Shown here: one piece after another, positions 53,716-64,000 of the stretch
Numbering within the stretch: position 1 is the first letter of the stretch
How the letters are laid out: the number at the start of each line of letters is the position of its first letter
Assembly (NCBI GenBank): GCA_019510125.1
Contig: JAEKKX010000003.1
Location: forward strand, 310,001 to 374,000
DNA: 64,000 nucleotides
Direction of reading: 5' to 3'
Origin: Lysobacterales bacterium
Lineage (GTDB): Bacteria; Pseudomonadota; Gammaproteobacteria; Xanthomonadales; Xanthomonadaceae
Notes under the pieces: model-generated
Database searches by the model: none
Told to the model about the DNA's origin: nothing
What the model saw: the letters and a program-made list of their open reading frames with translations, nothing else
Made by a program: the position numbers and the translations under genes

Positions 53716-54291
53716 GGGCCGCAGCCGCTCCCACGACACCGCGTCCATGATCCGCGCCCACGGGAACAGCGGGCCCGGGTCGCGCTTGCGCGGGACCTGC
53801 ACGGCCGGATCGTCCAGGGCCTGCTCCATCTCGCGGTCGAGGTCTTCGTGGCCGGCGATGAACTTCACCGACGGGAACTGCGCCTGCAACTGCGCCAGCA
53901 GGCCGATCAGCGCGGCGATCTGCGCCTCCGGATAGGGCTCGTCCATCGCCTGGTGCTGCGAGTCGCGCCAATGGGGGTAGCGGCCGGTGTTGACCAGTTC
54001 GATCCCGATCGAGCGCGGGTTGTAGCCGCGCACGTGGTGGGCCACGCGATCGGGGCGCACGTACAGCGTGACCGCGCCGTCGCGGTCGATGTAGTAGTGG
54101 CCGCTGTTGCCGGTGCCGCTGCCTTCATACAGGACCTTCTCGCCGAATTCGCGGGCCGAGGCCAGGGTCGGCGTCTCGGTGCAGTGGATGACCACCAGAT
54201 CGATCTGCGACAGCGGGCGCGCATCGAGTTTGAGCTCGTAGGGCAGGGGATCGACGAGGAGCGGCGGCGGGGGCGGGAGGTCGGGCAGCAT
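53713..54291 (-). CDS. N-acetylmuramoyl-L-alanine amidase (Amidase_2)
   Basis: A 192-aa zinc amidase that splits the MurNAc-L-Ala bond in peptidoglycan or muropeptides. Zinc ligands are likely in VIHCTET, VAHHVRG and AGHEDLD; YIDRDGAV and SIGIELVNTG are family-typical. It has no signal peptide, so a cytoplasmic, AmpD-like muropeptide-recycling role is possible, but it is not a close AmpD by N-terminal sequence. It shares a 23-bp intergenic region with the divergent MOSC gene. Confidence 0.9.
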   Translation of the reverse strand: MLPDLPPPPPLLVDPLPYELKLDARPLSQIDLVVIHCTETPTLASAREFGEKVLYEGSGTGNSGHYYIDRDGAVTLYVRPDRVAHHVRGYNPRSIGIELVNTGRYPHWRDSQHQAMDEPYPEAQIAALIGLLAQLQAQFPSVKFIAGHEDLDREMEQALDDPAVQVPRKRDPGPLFPWARIMDAVSWERLRP

Positions 54292-54298
54292 GGCCCGG

Positions 54299-54308
54299 AT
54301 GCTAGCAT
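54299..54308. promoter_or_regulatory. Palindromic bidirectional extended minus-10
   Basis: ATGCTAGCAT is a perfect 10-bp palindrome. Read either way it gives TGC-TAGCAT, an extended minus-10. On the plus strand, six bases separate it from the MOSC ATG; on the minus strand, seven separate it from the amidase ATG. Since the intergenic space is only 23 bp, neither gene has room for a Shine-Dalgarno leader. Confidence 0.6.
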
Positions 54309-54314
54309 TGCCGG

Positions 54315-54833
54315 ATGTCGCTGCCGCCCCCCGATTCCGAACTCCACCGCCTGATGACGCGGTTTCCGCGGCCCGGCGCGGTGCGCTGGATCGGCCTGCG
54401 CCCGGCCCGCGACCGGCCGATGCGCGAGGTCGACGCGGCCGAAGCGGTCGCCGGCAAGGGCCTGGTCGGCGACCGTTACGCCTCCGGCAGCGGCAAGCGC
54501 GGCATCACCCTGATCCAGGCCGAGCACCTGTCCGCGATCGCGGCGCTGGCGGGGCGCGAGGCGGTGTCGCCGTCCATGCTCCGCCGCAACATCGTCGTCG
54601 AAGGCCTGCCGCTGATCGCGCTGAAAGGCCGCCGTTTCCGCATCGGCGAGGTGCTGTGCGAAGGCACCGCGCCCTGCGAGCCCTGCTCGAAGATGGAAAC
54701 CGTCCTCGGCCCCGGCGGCTACAACGCCATGCGCGGCCACGGCGGCCTGTGCGCGCGCATCCTCGAAGGCGGCGCGATCCGTCTCGGCGATGCGGTGACG
54801 TGGGTCGAGGATGCGGCGAGCGGGCGCGAATGA
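54315..54833 (+). CDS. MOSC-domain sulfurase-like protein
   Basis: A 172-aa MOSC protein (molybdenum cofactor sulfurase C-terminal type). GKGLVGDRYA, ITLIQAEHL, RRNIVVEG and CEPCSKME are typical; the last contains the conserved cysteine for persulfide or Moco binding. Such small MOSC proteins (YiiM type) handle sulfur or reduce N-hydroxylated compounds. It begins six bases after the shared minus-10 and overlaps the next gene by four bases. Confidence 0.88.
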   Translation: MSLPPPDSELHRLMTRFPRPGAVRWIGLRPARDRPMREVDAAEAVAGKGLVGDRYASGSGKRGITLIQAEHLSAIAALAGREAVSPSMLRRNIVVEGLPLIALKGRRFRIGEVLCEGTAPCEPCSKMETVLGPGGYNAMRGHGGLCARILEGGAIRLGDAVTWVEDAASGRE

Positions 54834-55144
54834 AGCCGGATGATGGCTATCTTTCGGACCAGTGGGTCGATTACCGGCGTCGCGTGCGCTGGAATGCCGG
54901 ATTGATCTTCGCAGGCGTCTTGCTTGTCCCGCTCTGTGCCTTCGCGCTGGAATACGGAGCGAGTCCGGTGGCGATCGGCGTGCTCGCGGCGGCATGGCTG
55001 CCGGCTTTCATCGTCTCGACCCTCCGCCTTCAGTTCTTTCCCTGCCCGAACTGCGGCAAGCCGTTCGCCTTCAGGGTCGTCAACAACCTGCCGTATTTCG
55101 TAAAGGCCTGCGTGCATTGCGGGCTTCCTAAATGGGAGCACTGA
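54830..55144 (+). CDS. Small membrane protein with zinc-ribbon tail
   Basis: A 104-aa protein with two membrane segments (about 20-40 and 44-62) and two CxxC pairs (CPNCGKPF, CVHCGLP) forming a C-terminal zinc ribbon. Its ATG overlaps the MOSC stop. The codon use is less GC-biased than its neighbours (codons such as CTT and TTT appear), which hints at a different history. No family assigned. Too short to be judged alone, but the paired CxxC and coupling support it. Confidence 0.7.
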   Translation: MKPDDGYLSDQWVDYRRRVRWNAGLIFAGVLLVPLCAFALEYGASPVAIGVLAAAWLPAFIVSTLRLQFFPCPNCGKPFAFRVVNNLPYFVKACVHCGLPKWEH

Positions 55145-55217
55145 CGCCATGATCCCCGCCCCCTGCTTCCGCGGACTGCCGCGGATGCCTTTCCCTTCCT
55201 GATCGCCCGTCGAGACC

Positions 55218-55748
55218 ATGCGCGGACACTGCATCCTTTCCCACGGCTTCGAGAGCGGCCCCGACGCCGGCAAGGTGACGGCGCTGGCCGCGGTCGCCGA
55301 GCGCTTCGGCTGGACCCACGAGCGTCCGGACTTCACCGACCTCGACGCCAAGCGCGAGGTCAGCGAACTGGGCGACGTGCCGACCCGGCTCGAACGCCTG
55401 CGCGGCCTCGCGCGGATGGCCGCGAGCACCGGGCCGCTGGTGCTCGCCGGATCGAGCCTCGGCGCGTACATCTCGGCGCGGGTGTCGCTGGACGTGCCAA
55501 CCGTCGGCCTGTTCCTGATGGCGCCGCCGCTGCGGATGGGGCCGATGCCCGGCCTCGACGCGGCCGCGGTGCCGCTGTCGATCGTCCACGGCTGGGACGA
55601 CACGCTGATTCCGGCGATGGACGTGGCGCACTGGGCCGAGCAGCACCGCGCGCGGCTGCTGATGGTCGACGACGGCCACCGCCTCGACGGGCACGTGCAG
55701 GACGTCGCCGACGCCTTCGCCGCGCTGCTCGCCGGACTGTCGGCGTGA
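55218..55748 (+). CDS. Alpha/beta hydrolase (esterase-like)
   Basis: A 176-aa small hydrolase beginning with [13 protein letters not shown]. The nucleophile motif is AGSSLGA; a late acidic residue is in HGWDDTLI and the catalytic histidine in DDGHRL. No signal peptide. Related to the YqiA/UPF0227-type small esterases in size; natural substrate unknown. It lies 41 bases before rlmKL on the same strand. Confidence 0.84.
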   Translation: MRGHCILSHGFESGPDAGKVTALAAVAERFGWTHERPDFTDLDAKREVSELGDVPTRLERLRGLARMAASTGPLVLAGSSLGAYISARVSLDVPTVGLFLMAPPLRMGPMPGLDAAAVPLSIVHGWDDTLIPAMDVAHWAEQHRARLLMVDDGHRLDGHVQDVADAFAALLAGLSA

Positions 55749-55788
55749 TGCGCACGGCTTCGGTCCCTTTCCTCCGATCCTCCACGAC

Positions 55789-57939
<2,151 letters not shown>

Positions 57940-57956
57940 GTCGACGGCGGCCGACG

Positions 57957-57983
57957 CCGCGGGCCCCGCGCCGCGGCCCGCGG
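57957..57983. terminator. Hairpin between rlmKL and the PotF-like gene
   Basis: A perfect 9-bp stem (CCGCGGGCC / GGCCCGCGG) with a nine-base loop in the 45-bp gap between convergent genes. No T-run. Confidence 0.5.
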
Positions 57984-57984
57984 C

Positions 57985-59193
57985 TCAGAGGCTGCCGTAG
58001 ACGATCGCGTCCCAGGCGCGACGGCGGGCCTGCGCCTGGGCGGCGTCGGGGGTGCCGGAGCCGACCAGCTTGGCCTGCACCGCGGGCGGCGGATAGATGC
58101 CGGGGTCCTTGGTGATCGACGACTCCATCAGCGCGCTCGCGTCGCGGTTGGCGTTGGCGTAGGCCACCTCGTCGCTGATCGAGGCGATGACCGCGGGCGT
58201 CATCAGGTAGTCCACGAAGCGATGCGCCGCGGCGGGCGAGGGCGCGCCCTTGGGGATGGCGATGACATCGATCCAGCGCACCGCGCCCTCCCGCGGGATG
58301 ACGTAGCGGATCTCGAGCGGTTTGCGGCCGCGCTGCACACTCTGTTCGTCGGCCCGGGCGCGGGCCTGGCTGACGTCGCCGGAATAGGTCAGCACCACGC
58401 AGAACTCGCCTTCGGCCAGGCCCTTGATGAGCTCGTCGCCGTTGGCGATCTTGCGGATGTGCGGGCGGATCGCGGCGTAGACCGCGCGGACCGTGTCGTT
58501 GGCGCGCTCGCTGTCGTCGCGGGCGTCCAGCCCCTTCCACATCAGCGCCGGCGGAAACGCGTCGGTGTCGCTTTCGATGATGCCGATGCCGCAGCGCGAC
58601 AGCCTGGCGGCGTTGGCCGGGTCGAACAGCAGCCCCCAACTGTCGAGCGGCGCCTGCGGGCCCAGCGCCGCGCGGACCTGGTCCACGTTCACGCCGAGCC
58701 CGGTCGTGCCCCACATGTACGGCACCAGGTGCGCGTTGCCCGGATCGATCTCGGCGAGCTCGGCCATGATCGCGGGATCCATGTGCCCGAGGTTCGGCAG
58801 CAGCGACTTGTCGAGCGTCGCCAGCGCGCCTTCGGCGACCAGGTCCCTGGCGTAGGGATGGGCGGTCGGGAACACCACGTCGTAGCCGCCGGGCGCGGCC
58901 TTGAGCCGCGCCAGCAGCGCGTCGTTGTTGGCGTAGTTGCAGTAGTCCACGCGGATGCCGGCGGTCGCCTCGAACTCGCGCAGGGTGTCCTTGCCGATGT
59001 AGTCCGACCAGTTGCAGACCTTGAGGACGGCCGCGCCGTTCGCGGCGGACGCTCTGGTCGCCTTGCCGCCGGACGAGGCGGCGGCCGCCGCGGGGGAGGG
59101 GGCGTCGCGTCCGCAGGCGGTCGCGAGGGCGAGGGCGACGGCGATGGCGATGGCGACGAGCGGGGAAACGCGGACCTTGCGCAGGCGAAGCAT
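57985..59193 (-). CDS. PotF/PotD-like polyamine-binding protein (copy A)
   Basis: A 402-aa exported solute-binding protein. A lipoprotein-like signal ends in LATAC, and the mature protein begins NWSDYIGKDTLREFEA, the hallmark of spermidine/putrescine-binding proteins. Later features are MWGTTGLGVNVDQV and the polyamine-pocket region GAVRWIDVIAIPKGAP. It would hand polyamine to an ABC transporter whose permease and ATPase genes are not in the window. Residue by residue it is clearly paralogous to the upstream copy B. Confidence 0.9.
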   Translation of the reverse strand: MLRLRKVRVSPLVAIAIAVALALATACGRDAPSPAAAAASSGGKATRASAANGAAVLKVCNWSDYIGKDTLREFEATAGIRVDYCNYANNDALLARLKAAPGGYDVVFPTAHPYARDLVAEGALATLDKSLLPNLGHMDPAIMAELAEIDPGNAHLVPYMWGTTGLGVNVDQVRAALGPQAPLDSWGLLFDPANAARLSRCGIGIIESDTDAFPPALMWKGLDARDDSERANDTVRAVYAAIRPHIRKIANGDELIKGLAEGEFCVVLTYSGDVSQARARADEQSVQRGRKPLEIRYVIPREGAVRWIDVIAIPKGAPSPAAAHRFVDYLMTPAVIASISDEVAYANANRDASALMESSITKDPGIYPPPAVQAKLVGSGTPDAAQAQARRRAWDAIVYGSL

Positions 59194-59465
59194 GCGGTTT
59201 TCGACTCCTTCCGGGTGGGCTCCTTGTCCCGGAAGGGTCGCGTCGCGCGCGCGGCGGTCAGGCGTCGCCCGGCGCCGCGTCCACTCCGGTCGCCGACGCG
59301 ATGCGTGCGGCGTTCGGTCGCATCCTAATGCCCGGTCGCGACGGTTGTCGCCGCCCGCCTGTGCGAGTCGCCACGACCGTCACGCATTGGCGCGCGATCG
59401 ACGGCGCAGGCCCGATGCCGCCGTCGATGCGCCCGGCCGGCCGTGCGCCGACCGGGCGCCGGCGG

Positions 59466-60647
59466 TCAGAAGCTGCCGTAGACGATCGAATCCCAGATGC
59501 GCTTGCGCGCCGCCGCTTCCGGTCCGCTCGGGTTGCCGGCGGTGGCGAGCTTGGCGCGGACCGCGGCCGGCGGGTAGATGCCGGGGTCGCCGGTGATCGC
59601 CTTGTCGACCAGCGGCGTGGCGTCGCGGTTGCCGTTCGCGTAGGAGACCTCGTCGCTGATCGAGGCGATGACCTTCGGCGTCAGCAGGTAGTTCACGAAA
59701 CGATGGGCGGCCTCGGGGTTCGGCGCGTCCTTGGGGATGGCGATGGTGTCGATCCAGCGGATCGCGCCCTCGCGCGGGATGACGTAGCGGATGTCGCGCG
59801 GCTTGCCGCCGTTCTTCCCGGCGAGCTCGACCGCGCGGGCCCGCGCCTGCTGCACGTCGCCGGAGAAGGTCAGCACGAGGCAGAAGGTGCCGTCGGCGAG
59901 GCCTTCGATCATTTCGTCGTCGTTGCCGAACTTGCGCACGTGGGTGCGGATCGCGGCGTAGGCGTCGCGCACTGCGCCGCCCGAAGCCTCGCCGAAATCC
60001 GTGGGGGCCAGGCCTTTCCAGAACAGGGCCGCGGGAAAGCCCTCCTCGGCGTTGTCGACGACGCCGATGCCGCAGGCGGAGAGCTTCGCGGCGTTGGCGG
60101 GATCGAACAGCAGTCCCCAACTGTCCAGCGCGGCGCCGGGGCCGAGCGCCTGGCGGACCCGCTCGACGTCGATGCCCAGGCCGGTGGTGCCCCACATGTA
60201 CGGCACGATGTGCGCGTTGCCCGGGTCGATGGTGGCCAGCTCGGCCATGATCGCGGGATCGAGGTGCGCGAGGTTGGGGAGGCGCGTCTTGTCCAGCGCC
60301 GCCAACTGGCCCGAGGCGACCATGCGCTGGGCGTAGGGGCGGGCGGTCGGGAAGACCACGTCGTAGGTGTTCGGCGACGCCGCCAGCTTCTCGAGCAGGG
60401 CGTCGTTGGTCGCGTACACCGAATAGAGCACGCGGGTGCCGGTCTGCGCCTCGAAATCGTGCAGCGTGTCCTTGCCGATGTAGTCCGACCAGTTGTAGAC
60501 GTTGAGCGTCTGGCCGGCGCCGGGCGCGGCGGCGGGGCCGGTCGCCGCCGGCGTCGCGTCGCGGCCGCAGCCGGCGAGGGCGAGGGCGAGCACGGCGGAC
60601 AGCACGAGGGCCGGCCGGCGGATGGAATGCCTGAAGGAAGGAAGCAT
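59466..60647 (-). CDS. PotF/PotD-like polyamine-binding lipoprotein (copy B)
   Basis: A 393-aa paralogue with a canonical lipobox (LALAGC), then NVYNWSDYIGKDTLHDFEAQ and MWGTTGLGIDVERV. ATG 60647 is chosen because GGAG lies nine bases upstream and the signal peptide follows; earlier in-frame starts lie in the intergenic region. It is separated from copy A by 272 bp holding no other gene. Two closely related binding proteins in tandem may serve different polyamines, as PotD and PotF do in E. coli, but their transporter genes must be elsewhere. Confidence 0.9.
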   Translation of the reverse strand: MLPSFRHSIRRPALVLSAVLALALAGCGRDATPAATGPAAAPGAGQTLNVYNWSDYIGKDTLHDFEAQTGTRVLYSVYATNDALLEKLAASPNTYDVVFPTARPYAQRMVASGQLAALDKTRLPNLAHLDPAIMAELATIDPGNAHIVPYMWGTTGLGIDVERVRQALGPGAALDSWGLLFDPANAAKLSACGIGVVDNAEEGFPAALFWKGLAPTDFGEASGGAVRDAYAAIRTHVRKFGNDDEMIEGLADGTFCLVLTFSGDVQQARARAVELAGKNGGKPRDIRYVIPREGAIRWIDTIAIPKDAPNPEAAHRFVNYLLTPKVIASISDEVSYANGNRDATPLVDKAITGDPGIYPPAAVRAKLATAGNPSGPEAAARKRIWDSIVYGSF

Positions 60648-61085
60648 GTGTCGCGGTCTCCACGGGGTTCGGGTCACGCCGGACATGTGACGTAATCGGC
60701 GTTCGCGGTGGCATAGCAATTCGCATGCCATGCTTCGGCGTATGGTCCGTGGGCCGGACGGCCCATTCCCGTTCCGCACAGCGCCGATCGCCGCCGCCGG
60801 CCCGGCAGGGCGGCGCCCGGTTGGGCGGCGGGAGTCGGAATGCGCCCCTGCGCGTCGGGTTGCGACGCGGCGACCGCGCGTTCGGCGGCGTGTTCCGGCT
60901 GCCGGGGCGGGTCGGGCCGGAGAGGGGCGGCTTGGCCGGCGGCGACGCCCGGAGACCGGGCGCGGGCGATCGGGACCTGCGCGGCCGGGAGGCGGCCCGA
61001 GGGGAACGACAGGCCGTCCCGGCGTCAGACGGTCACGGCCCGGCGCGGTCGGCGCGCACGGCGCCGACGGAGGCCGGGCAGGGCG
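60648..61085. other. Intergenic region of about 440 bp
   Basis: Between the end of a 160-aa secreted-protein gene and the start of the PotF-like copy B. Only GC-rich non-coding sequence with shadow ORFs is seen; none has family similarity. A weak TTGCTA/ATTACG pair on the minus strand near 60695-60720 could be the promoter of copy B. No RNA gene or repeat was recognised. Confidence 0.5.
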
Positions 61086-61568
61086 TCAGTTCTCGCGGTA
61101 GGTCGGGAACGGCAGCAGCAGCACCATCCGCTGGCGTTCGGCGAGGGCTGCGGGATTCTCGGCGCGGAGGAACACGTGGACCACGCGGTCCGGGGCAATC
61201 CGCAGCAGCGCCTCCCGCACTTCGGTCTCGGCGTTGCTGGCCAGTTCGGCGCGGTACCACTGCAGTTCTTCGCCGTTGGCGAGCGTGCCCTTCTCGGCGC
61301 GATCCCCGCGGCGCGGCTTGAACGGCGATTCCGCGCTGATGGTGAGGGCGAAGAGTTCGGTCCCGCCCTCGCGGGCCAGGGCGCTGCACTGCACGATCCC
61401 GGGGAAGCGCCTCTCGTTCCAGTCGATCGTCGTCGACAGCGCCTCGGGCAGCGCCGGGCAGTCGTTCGCCGGATCCGACGCGACCGTCTGTGCGGGCTCC
61501 TGCGCAAGGGCGCCACCGGCCCACAGCGCGGCGAACGACAGCATCCAGATACGGACCAGCGATTTCAC
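61086..61568 (-). CDS. Hypothetical secreted 160-aa protein
   Basis: It starts at GTG 61568 (GGGGAAG about seven bases before it), with a signal peptide ending GALAQ (about residue 23). The mature part has two cysteines (NDCPALP, VQCSALA) likely to form a disulfide, and a VVHVFLRAENPAALAERQ segment. No family was recognised. It is separated from ypjD by 218 bp and from the polyamine genes by 437 bp, so it appears to be monocistronic. Confidence 0.75.
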   Translation of the reverse strand: MKSLVRIWMLSFAALWAGGALAQEPAQTVASDPANDCPALPEALSTTIDWNERRFPGIVQCSALAREGGTELFALTISAESPFKPRRGDRAEKGTLANGEELQWYRAELASNAETEVREALLRIAPDRVVHVFLRAENPAALAERQRMVLLLPFPTYREN

Positions 61569-61786
61569 GATGTCTTCCCCCCGAGGGTCTGCGTTGAGGG
61601 CCTCCGTGCGGAACGGCGATGGCGTGTCCATGCGGAATCCATCGCTCGCGAGCGACGATGCGTCGACCTGTTCGTGACAACAACTCTGCAAGCAAAACTT
61701 AAGCCAGCATCGCCACGGATTCCAGTACTTCCGTCGGTTTTCGACCGCCGGTGGGCAAATTCGCGGCCCGCAATCGATGCCAGCGG

Positions 61787-62575
61787 TCAGTGCCGGCGCA
61801 GGATCAACTCCAGCACCAGCTTGCTGCCGAAGAAGGCCAGCACCAGCAGCGCCATCGCCGCCAGCGTCCAGCGCACGGCGGTGGCGCCGCGCCAGCCGTA
61901 GCGCCGGCGGCCCAGCAGCAGCGCGCCGAAGCCCAGCCACGACAGCACGCTGAACACGGTCTTGTGCGCAAGGTGCTGGGCCAGCAGGTTCTCGACGAAC
62001 AGCACGCCGGTCAGCAGCGTGGCGGTGAGCAGCGCGAACCCGACCGTGATCGTCCGGAACAGCAGCGTCTCCAGTTCCACCAGCGGCGGCAGCGCGCGCA
62101 GCCAGCCGTGGAGGCGGCGCCGGCGCAGCGCGCGCTCCTGCGCCCACAGCAGCACCGCGAGCAGGGTGGCGACCGCCAGCGTGGCGTAGGCCAGCAGCGC
62201 GCACCAGGCGTGCAGCAGCAGGCGCCAGTCCAGCGCCTGCACGTCGTGGCGGCCGAACGCGCCGTACAGCAGCAGGCAGCCGGCGGAGATCGGGAACACG
62301 ATCACCCCCAGCGCCGCCATCCGTCCGCGCAGGCCCATCAGCACCGTGACCACGGCCATGCCGACGCCGACGATCGACAGCGCCGAGAAGAAATGCAGGT
62401 TCTCGCCGCCGGCCGCGTGCCAGGCCATCGCGTGGACGCCCAGGTGCAGCGCCGCCGCGGCCGCCGGCAGCAGCCACAGGGCCGCCGGCACGGCCGGACC
62501 GGCCGTCGCCAGCCGGCGCGCGAGCAGGCCGGCGGACGCCAGGTACAGGGCGATCGCGATCAGGACGAGGGTCAT
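61787..62575 (-). CDS. ypjD: Cytochrome c assembly-type inner-membrane protein
   Basis: A 262-aa protein with eight membrane segments related to CcsA/CcmC-type haem-handling proteins (YpjD family). Histidines likely to be haem ligands lie in GVHAMAWH and LLLHAWCALL; a QHLAHKTVFSVLSWL segment is typical of the C-terminal helices. E. coli YpjD is encoded next to ffh as here. It may handle haem or stay an orphan homologue; direct function is unproven. ATG 62575 is preferred over 62611 for the family length. Confidence 0.86.
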   Translation of the reverse strand: MTLVLIAIALYLASAGLLARRLATAGPAVPAALWLLPAAAAALHLGVHAMAWHAAGGENLHFFSALSIVGVGMAVVTVLMGLRGRMAALGVIVFPISAGCLLLYGAFGRHDVQALDWRLLLHAWCALLAYATLAVATLLAVLLWAQERALRRRRLHGWLRALPPLVELETLLFRTITVGFALLTATLLTGVLFVENLLAQHLAHKTVFSVLSWLGFGALLLGRRRYGWRGATAVRWTLAAMALLVLAFFGSKLVLELILRRH

Positions 62576-62615
62576 CGCGCCAGTGTCGCACACGGCGGCG
62601 GCGGCGCGCACCGCT

Positions 62616-62621
62616 TATAAT
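62616..62621 (+). promoter_or_regulatory. Minus-10 element of ffh
   Basis: A perfect TATAAT on the plus strand, 29 bases before the ffh ATG, in the 75-bp region divergent from ypjD. The minus-35 region is GC-rich and unremarkable. Confidence 0.6.
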
Positions 62622-62650
62622 CGCCGCCCTTTACCGTCGCGGTGCCCGCC

Positions 62651-64000
62651 ATGTTCGAGTCCCTCACCCAGCGTCTGTCCGGCACCATCGAGCGCCTGCG
62701 CGGGCGCGGCCGGCTGACCGAGGAGAACATCCGCGAGGCGACCCGCGAGGTCCGCATCGCCCTGCTCGAGGCCGACGTCGCGCTGCCGGTGGTCCAGGCG
62801 CTGATCGAGCGGATCAAGGTCCGCGCGGTCGGCCAGGAAGTGCTGAAGTCGCTGACCCCGGGCCAGGCGCTGATCAAGGTCGTCCGCGACGAGCTGACCG
62901 CGGTCATGGGCTCGTCCGCCGCCGACCTCAACCTGAACGTGCCGGCGCCGGCGGTGATCCTGATGGCCGGCCTGCAGGGCGCGGGCAAGACCACCACCGT
63001 CGGCAAGCTGGCGAAGCACCTGAAGGAGCGGCGCAAGAAGAAGGTGATGGTGGTGTCCGCCGACGTCTACCGCCCGGCCGCGATCGAGCAGTTGAAGACT
63101 TTGGCGCAGCAGGTCGACGTGCTGTTCTTCCCGTCCAGCGCCGACCAGAAGCCCGAGGCGATCGTGAAGGCCGCGATCGAGGACGCGAGGAAGTCCTACG
63201 TCGACGTGCTCATCGTCGACACCGCCGGCCGCCTCGCCATCGACGCGGCGATGATGGCCGAGATCAAGGCGCTGCACGCGGCGGTGAACCCGGTCGAGAC
63301 CCTGTTCGTGGTCGATTCGATGACCGGCCAGGACGCCGCCAACACCGCCAAGGCCTTCAGCGAGGCCCTGCCGCTGACCGGCGTGGTGCTGACCAAGACC
63401 GACGGCGACGCCCGCGGCGGCGCGGCGCTGAGCGTGCGCTACGTCACCGGCCGGCCGATCAAGTTCATCGGCACCGGCGAGAAGACCGACGGCCTGGACG
63501 TGTTCCACCCGGATCGCGTCGCCAGCCGCATCCTCGACATGGGCGACGTGCTGTCGCTGGTCGAGCAGGTCGAGCAGCAGGTCGACAAGGACAAGGCCGC
63601 GAAGCTGGCCGAGAAGGTCGTGAAGGGCAAGAAGTTCGACCTCAACGACATGAAGGACCAGCTCGAGCAGATGCAGAACATGGGGGGGCTGCACGGGCTC
63701 ATGGACAAGCTGCCGGGCATGGGCCAGATCCCCGACAACGTGAAGAACCAGGTCACCGGCAAGGAAGTGCCGCGGATGATCGCGATCATCAACTCGATGA
63801 CGAAGAAGGAGCGCCGCCATCCCGACCTGCTCAACGGCTCGCGTCGCGCCCGCATCGCCCGCGGCGCCGGGATGACCCCGGCCGACGTCAATCGCCTGAT
63901 GAAGCAGTACCAGCAGATGGAAAAGATGATGAGCAAGCTCAGCCAGGGCGGCATGAAGGGGCTGATGCGGGGCATGAAGGGCATGATGGGCGGGCGCGGC
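62651..64000 (+). CDS. ffh: Signal recognition particle protein Ffh (3' truncated by window)
   Basis: SRP GTPase that binds signal sequences and 4.5S RNA and targets proteins to FtsY at the membrane. About 450 residues are present before the window ends with no stop. The N-domain (FESLTQRLSGTIERLRGRGR), G1 (GLQGAGKTTTVGKL), G2 (DVYRPAAIEQL), G3 (DTAGRL), G4 (TKTDGDARGG) and the start of the M-domain with its methionine-rich helix (KLSQGGMKGLMRGMKGMMGG) are all visible. No frameshift. Only a short C-terminal tail is missing. Confidence 0.97.
   Translation, partial: MFESLTQRLSGTIERLRGRGRLTEENIREATREVRIALLEADVALPVVQALIERIKVRAVGQEVLKSLTPGQALIKVVRDELTAVMGSSAADLNLNVPAPAVILMAGLQGAGKTTTVGKLAKHLKERRKKKVMVVSADVYRPAAIEQLKTLAQQVDVLFFPSSADQKPEAIVKAAIEDARKSYVDVLIVDTAGRLAIDAAMMAEIKALHAAVNPVETLFVVDSMTGQDAANTAKAFSEALPLTGVVLTKTDGDARGGAALSVRYVTGRPIKFIGTGEKTDGLDVFHPDRVASRILDMGDVLSLVEQVEQQVDKDKAAKLAEKVVKGKKFDLNDMKDQLEQMQNMGGLHGLMDKLPGMGQIPDNVKNQVTGKEVPRMIAIINSMTKKERRHPDLLNGSRRARIARGAGMTPADVNRLMKQYQQMEKMMSKLSQGGMKGLMRGMKGMMGGRG

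Noticed and set aside
60730..61101. A 123-codon frame in the gap before copy B of the PotF-like genes
   Set aside because: Arginine-, proline- and glycine-rich translation without signal, domain or ribosome site; typical chance frame in GC-rich DNA.

Overview
The window is a gene-dense, very GC-rich chromosomal segment. Its gene content and order point to a gammaproteobacterium of the Xanthomonadaceae/Lysobacteraceae (Lysobacter- or Luteimonas-like): a holB-pilZ pair with overlapping stop and start, a large TonB-dependent receptor, a lysyl-endopeptidase-type S1 protease, an ACE-like M2 dipeptidase, minCDE, a bifunctional rlmKL, and ypjD divergent from ffh. No rRNA, tRNA, CRISPR array, transposase, integrase or phage gene was recognised. 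This taxonomic placement is inference from family content.

Layout. 1-2.9 kb: DNA polymerase III delta-prime, PilZ, a DUF938 methyltransferase and a lipoprotein. 3-9.5 kb: TonB-dependent receptor, then gcvP behind a tandem glycine riboswitch. 9.5-17.4 kb: a Bcr/CflA exporter; a three-gene redox operon (cytochrome b561, a Cyc2-like fused monohaem cytochrome-porin, a soluble cytochrome c); an APC transporter; a secreted lysyl endopeptidase; an orphan Rieske oxygenase. 17.4-22.3 kb: an accessory-looking block with visibly lower GC in its larger genes: an ACP-like protein without the carrier serine, a stand-alone HTH protein, an unknown 185-aa protein and a 1055-aa membrane regulator (winged helix, STAND NTPase, one membrane segment, TPR-like tail). 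22.6-27.8 kb: M2 peptidase, an HExxH protein and minCDE coupled to a GNAT gene. 28-30.5 kb: a DesK/DesR-like two-component pair followed by a partial duplication of the regulator's 3' end.

30.5-41.7 kb: SRPBCC/GyrI-like protein, DUF423, AlkA-like glycosylase, sulfotransferase, then a long minus-strand run (SPFH protein, ribbon-helix-helix protein, hydrolase, PH-domain protein, M15 peptidase, unknown, acyltransferase) divergent from purT. 41.7-50 kb: a GAF-GAF-GGDEF-EAL protein, an EEP-family lipoprotein, leucyl/arginyl-tRNA-protein transferase, a PAP2-like protein and two overlapping paralogous ECF sigma factors, each fused to a membrane domain. 50-64 kb: an EF-hand protein, tesB, pirin, an amidase/MOSC pair sharing a 23-bp divergent promoter, rlmKL, two PotF-like lipoproteins without their ABC partners, ypjD and the 5' part of ffh.

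The best candidates for under-described biology are the Cyc2-like electron-transfer operon, the membrane-tethered sigma pair carrying a perfect 129-bp internal repeat, the STAND/TPR membrane regulator block, and the palindromic minus-10 element that seems to drive two divergent nearly leaderless genes. All functional statements rest on reading motifs by eye; no database search was run.
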